NCBI GenBank assembly: GCA_032358165.1
Contig: JAALGY010000014.1
Location: 558,001-622,000, forward strand
Reading direction: 5' to 3'
Origin: Diplosphaera chodatii
Lineage: Eukaryota > Chlorophyta > Trebouxiophyceae > Prasiolales > Stichococcaceae
DNA length: 64,000 nt
Program-made: the position numbers and the translations under genes
Notes under the pieces: model-generated
What the model saw: only the letters and a program-made list of their open reading frames with translations
Told to the model about the DNA's origin: nothing
The model's database searches: none
In this document: positions 10,959-21,800 of the stretch, piece after piece
Position numbering within the stretch: position 1 is the first letter of the stretch
Layout of the letters: each line of letters starts with the position of its first letter

Positions 10959-13900
10959 ATGCAGAACCACATCTCGGCAAGCGAGGCGGAGCGCCTGGTG
11001 GAGAGCCTGACGCCGCTTGCTGTCGACCAGGTAGGGCAGCGGGCCGGGCACGCGGAATAAGGAAGATCTGCAACACTTTGTAGAAAGGTCTCATAGCATA
11101 CATCTGCCATACGGCTGTTGATGAGTAGTTCCATGGCCAGTGTTAACCCCTGCATGCAGGTGGGCAGCGAGGCGTGGCGGCAGCAGCACGATGCGGTGGT
11201 GGCGCTCAGCGTGCAGGCGCACCACAACGCCGCCACCCGCTCCGACGAGTTCGTCAAGGAGGCGCTGGTGCTGCACGACAAGCTGCGCGTGCTGGTGTTT
11301 GACCTGCTCGTGCATGAGGTGCGGCTGCCGGTTCCTGCTTGCCAGGTTTCAGACTCTGTTGCCCGCCATGCCATGCATCCTCCCACCGTACAAGTGGTGT
11401 GGGCTGACTGCGCAGATTTTCATCGTCATGCGCAGCGTGTAGATGAAGTGCTGCAATCCCAACCAGAGTCTGTGCAAAGCACTTGACACTGGTTGCTGCA
11501 CATGGGCAGGTGTGGAAGCAGCGGGCGGCGCCGCTCCTGTGGGAGCACCTCGCGACCAGCATGGACAGCATTGAGACCTACACGCTGTTCTACCACGAGG
11601 CTGCGCTCACCAACCTCCTGGAGGTCTGCTTGAAGCACGCACCATAGCATACACCGGCAGCAAGTGCCCAAAAGCCTCTGTGGATCCGAAGCGTAGAATG
11701 AGAAGCAAATCAACAACCACAAACGCTGTCCCAGCGCTTGTGGTAAGGATGCCAAGCCGACGATGCCTGGCACCATTTTGCTGGGCGCAGTCTGCGCTAT
11801 ATCACGGCGACGCATGCGAGGCGCTGGGCGAGGACGCGGCCCTGGAGCTGGTGGACTGGGCGGGGCGGCGGCTGCTGTGGCTCAACAGCCGCACCTGCCG
11901 CGCCTTCGCCAAAGCCCAAGGTGTCTTCCATGGTTGTTGCTTCACGTATGCTTGCTGTCTCGCCTCAATTTTGCACTGGCTGGTACTGCTGCCCATGCCA
12001 CAGCTGTGCAGCTGGCCGGTCGTTTCCTCTGATTTTAGCGGATGGTCCTATGCTGTAGGGCAGTCGCCAAAGGACTTGCTGGAGCTGGGACCAGGAGAGG
12101 AGCTGCGCCAGCAGGCTGCCGCTACCGAGTTTGCGGCGGCGCTCTCCGCTCTGAGCATCCTCAGGTGGGCCGCATGTAAGCTGTGCGCCACCGCATGCTG
12201 CAAGTGCAGCATGCAACCAAGCACCACATATGGCACACGTGAAAGTTCGCCACTTTAGTGGCACCCCTCGGCAACCCATCCACTGCATGCGAGTATCCAA
12301 CAGCCAAGCAGCACCAAAGCATTGCATAAACACGATTGGCAGAAACCTCTGCTGCAGGCACCTGACGGACCGCATCAGGGAGCTGCCGCTGAGTGTCGCC
12401 GCGCGGCTGGTGGCGCCCGCCGATGTGCCGGCGCTGCTGGCGGCGCTGCTGGACGAGCCGCCCTGGGAGCGGCGGCTGCGGGGAAAGGCAGAAAAGGGAA
12501 AGGGCGCTGGTGTAAAGGGGCCTAGGGGTCTGCAGCGCTTTGAGCGCGGCGAGTGGCGGACGGTGGACGACCGCATGCGCATGTGCCAGCACGACATCCA
12601 GGTATGTAGAAATACACTTGCAGCAGCAGCAGCACTGTATCTCGGGTCTAGAAGTGTCTCTGCAGTGGGCATGAGCACGGAGGGCAAGCTCCTGTGGAGC
12701 ATGTTGCATGCAGTGTGGTGATACTTTGACGTGTTCAGCATCGTTTCCAACACACGCTGCAGGCTTGGCTGGCGCTCAGCAACCTGCTCATGGAGCCCGC
12801 CACGCATGGGCGCTACACCCTGGATGGCCCCAGATCCGCAGCCCTGACACGGTTGCGGCGCCTGCTGCATGAGGTGACAAACCCCACGAACAGAGACACA
12901 GACATGCGACCGCAGCTGCAAAGAGCATCGGCTTGGAAGTCCCATGGTACATTGTGCATGACGCACTTCTATCTTGACGCCTGAGCACCTCACATGCCGC
13001 ACCTGATATGTCAATATGGGTATCGATGTGGCCTGGCAGGTGGCCCTGGAGCAGGTGCCGGTGCTGCGGCAGACGGCGCAGCTGCTGGATGCGCTGGAGG
13101 CGGGGTACGGCGCCCAGGAGCAGGACGACACCAGCGCGCGCCTCATCATGGAACAGGCATGTGCAGCGCCCAGTTCAACGTAGTTGATGGATCCACGCTC
13201 TGCTGATAGCCAGGTCCACTGCAACCTGCCAGCTTGAGGGCTGGTCGCACATGCATTTCGCCCTGGCAACTGTGAAGCTGCACGCAACAGGTTGCCAGCA
13301 ATGGTGGCATCCTGCCTGACGCCTATGGCCTGGTTGCCATCATCGTGGTCCATGGCACACAGCGCTGCTGCAGCACAGTAAACAAACGCATTTTATGCAT
13401 TGTCTATATCTGGCGGCAAACGTTCTCACACTGCTGTTTGCAGGTGCCAGTGATGCGGCAGGCCATCCTGGACTCTGTACCAGACTGGCCGCAGTTCGCA
13501 CAGCAGCAGCGGGAGATGGTCTTCGCGCCCGGCGCCTCGGCAGCAGCTGCACAGCGACGGCGGGACAAGATGCTTGCGGCCATAGACTTCATGTGCGGCA
13601 GCATCGAGGACGAGGCAGCGGACGCTGCCCAGCAGGGTGACCAGGTGCCAGAATGGCAGCAGTGTGTCTCAGCCAAGAGATCCTTGTTGCCAGCACTGCA
13701 ACACACAGTCACATTTGTTGAAATAGCTACATGACTGCGCAGCAAAGTCATTGATATTCTGCGGTGGGGGGGAACATACACGCAGTAGTGCTGCTTAATG
13801 CGGGTGCAGGCAAATGGTAACACAGCGATGGACACAGCCATCCATGTCACGGCTGAGGTGCGGCGAGCAGAGGGCTGGTACGTCGACTGGGCAGCCTATG

Positions 13901-14743
13901 ACCTCCAGATCGACAGCAAATCACAACCAGAGCAGGTGACTCACCCCATGCAGATGGTTTTCCAACACTGCATGATCTGTCGGATGTGAGCATGGCACAT
14001 CGTGCCTCCAACGCAAATTGTTGTCTTCAAGTAAAAACTTTGCCACCAGACGACAAATGCTGACCAGCACGAAGCACCATCATTTACCATCGCAGGTGTC
14101 AGTCCCTGGCCTGAATGGAGGCCCAAACACTTTGGGGAGCCGCCGCCTGCTGCTGGATGTAGGGACTGACGCTGACCTCAGGGTGCTGCCCAGCAGGGGA
14201 CGCATCAGCGTGAAGCATGGCGTCCGCAGTGTGCAGGTGAGCATAGTCTGTTTGTGGCACTGCCACATGACAAACAATTGCAGCTGCGGACAGAGAAAGC
14301 TCAAATACAGAGTGATAGCCTGAAGGGATGCACGTTACTGCTGCCTTGCAGGCCCGCTTAACACTGCCTGCAGCGGAGACAAAGGATGGCCGCGGCCTTA
14401 GCGAGGTACAGCCCCCGAGCACGAAAAGTGGTGTGCGCATCAATGCCGCAAGCCCTGCATTTGCCGATGCTGCTTTATGCTTGCAAAGCACAGCAGCAAG
14501 TTCTCAGGCGTGCCCTGGCGCGTGCAGACCATCTGGGTGACGGCGGGCCGGCTGGCAGTCGATGGCATGGTGCTGCAGCTGAAGCTGCGGCGGCTGCGCC
14601 GGTGCGAAGAGCGGGACAAGAAAACGGGCACATGGCATGCCTACCGAATTGTGGGCGGCGCATGCGCTTTGGCAGATGACGCTGCAGCAGAAGGGAATAC
14701 GGCTGAACCAGAGGACTGTGCAAGGACCGCGCTGAACTTCTGA
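10959..14743 (+). CDS. ZMYND10: ZMYND10 (DNAAF7)-like dynein arm assembly factor with atypical C terminus
   Basis: ZMYND10 acts in the cytoplasm in preassembly of axonemal dynein arms. Exons: 10959-11030, 11160-11318, 11510-11623, 11791-11920, 12059-12164, 12358-12601, 12763-12873, 13040-13156, 13444-13644, 13810-13935 and others to a TGA at 14741-14743. Similarity to human ZMYND10 is clear and collinear: GSEAWRQQHD, the HEAALTNLLE block, YHGDACEALGEDAALELVDW, QQAAATEFAAALSALSILR, then LQRFERGEWRTV, AWLALSNLL, and LEQVPVLRQ through QQQREMVFAPG. Human ZMYND10 then has a short helix and a MYND zinc finger. Here the Cys/His finger is absent. In-phase exons instead encode EGWYVDWAAYDLQID, GLNGGPNTLGSRRLLLDVG and PWRVQTIWVTAGRL. 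The intron after 13156 starts with GC, not GT. Divergently paired with the CTF-P repeat gene. Orthology is confident for the first two thirds; the tail could belong to a separate gene. Confidence 0.85.
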
Positions 14744-14964
14744 CCTTAGATGTGCAAGCAAAGCATGTGTCATGGTGGGTTGATTCAATGTGTCTTGGCA
14801 ATGATGTATAAGCCGCTGATTCACATCATCTCTTAGCTTGGAGCACTAGCATTTCTTGCTTTAGACCACGCTGTTGTGCATTAATCGACACGCTTGCAAA
14901 GGCGAGGATTGTATCATCAAATCAGTAAGAAGCTGAGCTCCTGAGCGCAGAGCATGCCGGGGCG

Positions 14965-16872
14965 TCAGCTGTGTTGCACATGCCTAGTGCCATGCGCCTT
15001 ACGCCAGGCCTGCTCAATGCCGGCCATGTGCACATGATTGACAACTGCCACTGTGCTGCCCTTCAGCTGCAGCAGCTGCTGCGCTAAGTGCTGCAGTTGT
15101 CATACAGCGGGAATTCAGCAGTGCTGTCATTGGTTGACTGCTGCTACCCCCTCGACATGTACATGCTGCTGACATTTGTTGTTATGTCGCTCTGTGCTGT
15201 ACTGTGCCACACGGGTGCAGAAACCCACCAACCATGCATGCCTCACCTCGGCAACGTGGTCAATGTATGCAGTGGCAGTAGCGGGGCTTGCAGATCTGGC
15301 CCATTGTACGAAGGCAGCAGTCGCCGCTCGCGTCAACACAGGCTCAGGCCTGCGCAACAGATCCTCAGTCACTGAGTGTCTTGGTACTGCCGGCACAGCA
15401 TCTGCTCATATCACGTACAGCACTGCAGCTTCTGGAAGATGGAAGTGGAGCTTGGCACCAATGCAATGCTGCATATCAGGAGCAGTGACCAGACCGTGAC
15501 ACAACGCGTGTGGAGTGCACACCTGCTGCAGCTGAACAGTGTGGTGTCAGGCGCGGCCGGCAGCTCTGTTGGCAGGATAGTCAGCATCGCCTTGAGTTCC
15601 TGCAACAGAACATGCAGTGCAGGTGTAGCAGCCAGGCACCAACGTGTGTTGAGATTGACCCATGTGTGTGACATGCCTGCACATGTGCAGGATAGCTTGC
15701 TGCACTCCAGTAGGGCCTGCCTGCATGCTGCAGCATGCTGCCATGGCTGCCTCAGGCGCATCTGTTGCTGGCAGACCATACAGGACGGCCAGGCCGGCAG
15801 CCGCGGCCTCAGCAGCGATGGGCGTCAGGTGTCGCTCCAAGCTGCCTCTGTAGAGAGCCGGCAGCAGGTAGACAGCACGCCGGCTGCATGCTGCGGACAA
15901 TGCCTGGGCTGCTGAGATAACATGCTCCCGAATGGCCAGCTGCCACAGATGACACGTATGTGCTCAGTGCTATCTTTTTCTGCAGTTACGATCTGCCCGT
16001 GCCACTGTCTGAGCAGCGATGCCAAGCAGCCTCTGGGTGATGAGTACAGTCACACACGCGGCCTCTTCATGCAATCCCAGCGCACCTGCTGTGATTGATC
16101 TGCGTCCGCCTCCGTAGCTGTGTGACATGCCTGCAATGGCGGCTTGAGCTGCAGGAAGATACTGGCCTGTTTGCCTGTGCTGGCTATGACGCTGCGCACC
16201 TCTCCCAGACTTGCTGCAGACCCTGGACGGGTGCCGACTAGCAGCACCTGAAGAAGCAGCCATGCGCGTGAGGACCTCATAGAAGGGTGAGCTGGTAAAA
16301 GGTGACGTTGGCAGAGCGGTGACATATCACATTGCCTGCGCGCTCATAACATGAAGCCGCAAGTCCATGCTGGTGCACTCTTGTATCAGTCTGCATGATG
16401 CTAACTTTTCGAGCGGACTTGCCTGTGTGTTGCCATCTGCACTGCTCAAGGTTGACATCGTCTCAGGGTTCATCATCAACCGGCCAGCAGTACTGGTGCT
16501 GTTCTCGGCGGCATCAGGCCCAGGGTTCTCTGCTGACAACATGGGCTCACTATGTGCGATTGCTGCAGCGGAGCCCTGTTCATGCATGTGCTCATCTGCC
16601 TGTTGTCCTACATAAGCCAGGTCGATGATCTGCTGTTGCGCATCTAGGAGTCCCGTCACCGCTGCCGCCTTGATCTTGACAAGCAAGTCATCCGCAGCAG
16701 CTGCCACGCTGCTGACCATGCTCAACGACGTGACACCAGACACGAGCGGGTAGAAGTGCAATGCAAATTGAGACGAGGCCGCTGCCTGCAGCATGGTGCG
16801 TGGCTCTGCTCCCGTGTGCCAGGATGAGCTGCCAAACCTTTCTATAAACTGACGTGAAAGAACGAAGAGGCA
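14965..16872 (-). CDS. hypothetical protein, function unknown
   Basis: A chain of minus-strand exons reads as protein but matches no family I know. The first clear exon begins at 16872 with LSRQFIERFGSSSWH and includes a helical stretch with SSVAAAADDLLVKIKAAAV. Later exons contain VLLVGTRPGSAASLGEV (near 16.2 kb), AGALGLHEEAACVTVLITQ (16.05 kb), SLERHLTPIAAEAAAAG (15.85 kb) and EDLLRRPEPVLTRAATAAF (15.35 kb). The last exon, KGSTVAVVNHVHMAGIEQAW, ends at a TGA at 14965-14967. The composition suggests a soluble helical protein. The 5' end is unresolved: an ATG at 17107 (MDHQWVGDSAHSN) could be the true start, only 84 bp after the 5-oxoprolinase stop. It is convergent with the ZMYND10-like gene, 221 bp away. 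Confidence 0.5.
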
Positions 16873-17190
16873 CTGCAAACTACTTTTGCAACTTTACAGC
16901 AGCCGGCTTGCAAGCACAATGCCGCGGTGGTGAGCCGATGGCAAGGACAGGGTTGTCTGCCTCGTGTGTTGGCTGTCGTCTCGGAGATCTCTAGCATCAA
17001 CATATACCCTTGCACAGGCCATTCAGGAGGCACTGCGGGCAATAAACTATTGGTTTCGCGGTTGGAATGTGCACTGTCTCCTACCCACTGATGGTCCATC
17101 AGTTGACCATCAGTCAACCTTACTGTAGAGGTTGCATGGCAGTTGCCAGCTGAGAGTCGCTGTGATGACAAAACAATTGTTTGCGGGGGT

Positions 17191-18808
17191 TCATGCCGAC
17201 TCCTGGGCGGACTTGAAGGTGGACAGGCTCCCGCCGTCGCGCAGCGGCCGCTGGGGGCGACCGCTGCGCTGCGGCATGCGCCGCCGGTCTCCCTCGGCCG
17301 CCTTGTCCGCCGCTCCTCTGGGCGCCTTGGCGCCGCGGTCGTTCTTACCCCCTGCAGCACCCTGCCGCTTGCTGCCCTTGCCCCTGCCTCTGCCCCTGCC
17401 CTTGGCGGGAGCTGTACCCGCATCTGCTGCTGCTGCTGCTGCTTGTCCATTGACTGCTGCCTCCTCTGCAGATATCACGTGGTCAATGTCATGCTGTGAA
17501 TCTCCACAACATGTCAAATGATGGGTGAGGCAAGCACTCAAATCGGTACATACAACACGAGCACTTGCACCTGCATCCTCCATATCCTCGTCTGCCGCCT
17601 CGTTGGGGTCGCCAAAGCCGCCGCCGCCAGGTGTCATGATCAGCAGCCGGTCGCCGCCCTGCAGGGCCACAGTCATCTTCTGATTATGTGACCATAACTG
17701 CACCTGCCGCTTGCTTGGCAGCAACTCCCTTGAGTTCACTGTAGGCCCCAGGTCGTATAGATAAAGATACTTGAAGAGCAATGCATGCTGCGCATTCGGA
17801 GTGGACACGATGATGGACACTGCTCTGCTGCTGGACGACTTCGTGAACTGAATCCACTCCATCTGTGCGTCTGTCACCCTGCTGCTCACGTACACAAGAA
17901 TGGCCTTTGGCCATCTTCAGACGGCCGCACATGCGCACCATCTGTGCAGCTGATTAAACAACCAACAGGCTGCCAGAGGGCTTACATTACAAGAGCGGAA
18001 GAGTCACCAGCAGGAGGGCAGAGTTTTTGCCGCCCATGTTGATCCGGCGGCCGCTGCGTTGCACAATCAGGTTCATGCCGGCCGCCCCGGGGCCGCCGCC
18101 GCGCAGCCCGAATGGCTGCTTGGACCGCCTCTCCGACAGCATGCTGGCTGTGATAGGCCGCAAGAACTCCAGCTGCAGGGGATAATTTGGAGGTGCGTCT
18201 CTCAATCTGGGAGGCACTTGTTGCCGGCTCATGCGAAGTATATTTGCGACTGTGCCGCCCACATCCAATGCTGCCTGCAACTTTCGCTTCATGAACCATG
18301 TAAAGTCGCAAGTTGTTCAAATTGCAGCAGATGAGACAGGTGCATGTTGAGAGACACATGATTCTGAGAAACGCAGGGAGCACACCTCTCGGATGACACC
18401 CTCGCCGCCGTGCCACCTGCCGGTGCCGCCTGACCCTGTGCGGAGTTTGAATTGCCGTAGTGCCACCTGCGTGTGACTCCAACCGTCAGAATGGCTGTAC
18501 GCTAAGGAGTTCGTTACCTAGTGCCGCATCTGGAGGCAGTTATGAAAGCTGCAGGCAGAGGCGATGAATCAGGCCATGTCTCGCCATGCCATGTCTGCTC
18601 ATGTCCTCGGCCGACAGCAGTCACATGTGTGTCAAGACTACCATGCAACTATCACCCTACATACGCTCGCTTGGAGGTCAACCATGAAGCCCTTTGAAGC
18701 CAGGACTGCAGGCAGCCAGGACCGGAGGAGGCTTGCACCAGGCAACAGCATTCGCCCTAAACCCTAAACCCTTCATGCACACTCACTGGGTAGCGGCGCT
18801 CCAGGATC

Positions 18809-18852
<44 letters not shown>

Positions 18853-21800
18853 TGAGCGGCCGTGCCAGCCGGGGCCCGCGCCCGCGCCGCCGCCTATCGT
18901 CTCGTAGTACCCCAGGTTGGGGTCCCCAAAAGTCAGGTTGTTTGTGCACCCCTGCAGTCGTGTACCACACACATCTGCAGCTGGACAGCAGGCCAAGCCT
19001 GCCCCTCTGTGAGCTGGGAACCCAAGGGAGGTCTGCTGCATCCATCCGCAGGGCCAACATGTCTCCCAACACGAAGATGCTGGCAGTGCTGGGTCCTCTG
19101 ACACGGGCTGCCCACCTGGGATGCTGCCGCTGCCTCGAAGCACTTCAGGATGACATCTGTCACCCGCTGGCTGGTGAGCACGTTGCCGCCGACGACGGCT
19201 GCCTCGGGACTGGGCCACAGGATGCTGTTTTCTGGGATTTTGATCTCCACCGGCCGTAGGCAGCCCTGTGACAGTGGAAGTATTTGCGACGGATTGGACA
19301 GAACACGGTGTTGCCATGAGCTGCATCACTCGAGTGAAACAAGGGCATGACAAGGTGAACGGTGACCCAGAACACAACCTTGATGGTAGCTAGTATGTTG
19401 CACGCAAAAGGGAAGCTGTCTTGCACCTGATTAAGCGGGATGTCTGCAGGCACCATGCACCGCAAGGAGTAGATCACGGCTGAGCTCGTCACTGCTGGTG
19501 GTGCATTGGTATTGGCAAACACCTCTGGACCAGTGCCTGTAACCGGCAGAATTGTCAATAAGTCGCCTTTGCAAACGCTGCAAAGGCGAATGCAGGCGGT
19601 GGGCTTGTGCGCTCAAGTGCATGGGTGTGGTGCCTGTCATCGAAACTGAAGTCATCAGCGTCGTTTTGAGCAGGTACCAATTGCCAAAGTTAATTTCGTC
19701 CATACTCGCAGACATGGCAACGCCACTCACTGAACGTCAACAACACAGCGCAGGCGTGGCACACCCTCGAAGTCGAAGACTGCGCTGCCGTCGCTGCGGT
19801 CGATGGTGACGGCCAGCTTGATGGGCGAGCCGTCGTCCATGGTGTCCTCTGCCGAGATGGTGCCGACCTGCATGTGTACCATTGACATGTTATTTGAAAC
19901 GTGACGAGGTCCGCACAGTCATTCAGCAAAGTGAAGGCTGCCCTGTACATTGTGATCTAGCATACATTCATGTTGAAGCGCTCATGATGCTACCATGTCA
20001 TCACTCCCACCTCCGGCAAGGCGCGGTCATGCGAAAACTGCTGCAGCATCTCCCGCACGGCTTGCTCTGCATTCTCCTGATCAGTCAAGATATGGTGCTG
20101 TTGACGGGCTGAGAAGGCATTGGTCAGCATGCAGCGTCCAACGAAGCGCAGACTGTCCACAGATGCAACCTGCTCTTGGAGTACAGCACAACCCTCTGGT
20201 CAGCCTGACAGTCCATGCTTGCTGCTTGATCACTTGCACCATGGCCGCAGAGAAGCGATGGGTTGTCAGGTCCATGCACGCACCTGGATGAAGCCCATGT
20301 AGGCATGCACCACCTCGAGGCCGTACTCCTTGATGAGCGCGCCCACCAGCTGGATGCCCCGGTTGTTGGCCGCCACCTGCGCAACAAGCCGACAAGTTAG
20401 CTGGAACATCACCCAGCCGTACCACCAGCTGGGTGTCCCACACCTGGATGATTGTCTGCAGGGTGGCAACTGCAAGCACCCAGGCTGTCAAGGGCAGCTC
20501 ATCGCCCAAGGCATCACAGCTGTGCCTGTCCAGCAGGGATAACTGACACACCTCGAGCCGATCAGCTGCCCTCAAACCCTGAGGGCAGGCCTTTACATAT
20601 GGAATGCTATGTTGCGAGACCCTCGAAGTCGTGCCAAATGGCCTGATATCACAAGTGGCAGGGTGTCTCGCCGGGGCGCACCTGGGCTCGCAGGTCGGAC
20701 AGGTTATCGCCCAGGTTGCGGGTGCCGCTCATGCCGGCGATCTCGTCCGCCAGCTTCCCCGGCGCCTGCAGCAGCTCCGTGATGCCCTCCTCCTGCAGCG
20801 CGTGAGCCAGCACCACCTGCTACTGGGCTGCTGGAGGGAGCGTGCTCATGTGGTGCCGCAGCGTCCATGAAGGCTTGACAACGATGCACCACATGCAGCA
20901 GCTGAACAGCTCGCCGGCTGTCCTCCTCCGGCTGTCGTGCTTCTCCTGCACCAACCTTGCATCAACCAGGTGCCATGAAAAAGATGAGGCGAACGGGGCA
21001 CCTGGAAGGTGCCGTCGCGGACCAGCTTGAAGGACACGATGGCGGCGCCCTCCTCCACCAGGGAGCGGCTGTTGGGCGGCATGCTGCCGGGCGTTATCCC
21101 GCCCACATCCGCGTGGTGGCCTGTTGATCATGGCGGTGAACGGTAGATGAAGGCGGTTACATCCCATATACTCCACTGGTCACACAACAATCAATGCTGG
21201 TGTCCAAGAACTGTGGAGCACCAGGGTTTAGCACAACGGCCGCACCCTGGATGCACCCGAAGGCACACGGGGAAATGATCATGGCGGCAGCACCCATCAA
21301 ACACTCGACAGAAGGACTTGAAGAAGGACGTGTGATGATGAGTATGCAGCAAGCGTCAGGCAGCAGGGCCATGAATCCTGCTGTCATTCTGCTGCATGGA
21401 CAGCACACCAGTGCATGTTCAAGGGACTTCACGCTGCAGGGTGCTGCCTCAACGACAGTCAGGCGGAGGCACCTCTGGAGGCCACATAGAAGACGATGCT
21501 GCCCTCCCGGAAGACGGGGGTGATGACGGTGATGTCCGGCAGGTGGGAGCCGCCCGCCAGCTGCGGGTGGTTGGTCACCAGCACATCTCCCTCGGTAATG
21601 CCCTCCTCCTTGCCCGGACCCTCCTGCCAGTACTTCAGCTGCACGCCACGGATCGAGTCAACTAAGAATTAAATACAAATGTCAGTCAGCCTAATGTGCT
21701 CAGAAAGCACATATCGAAGCTGTGCTGCTGTCCGCTTCATATGGCCTATCAAGTTGTCTCCTTACCTGTTCACCAGTCAGCATGGTTTGCTAGTCATTGT

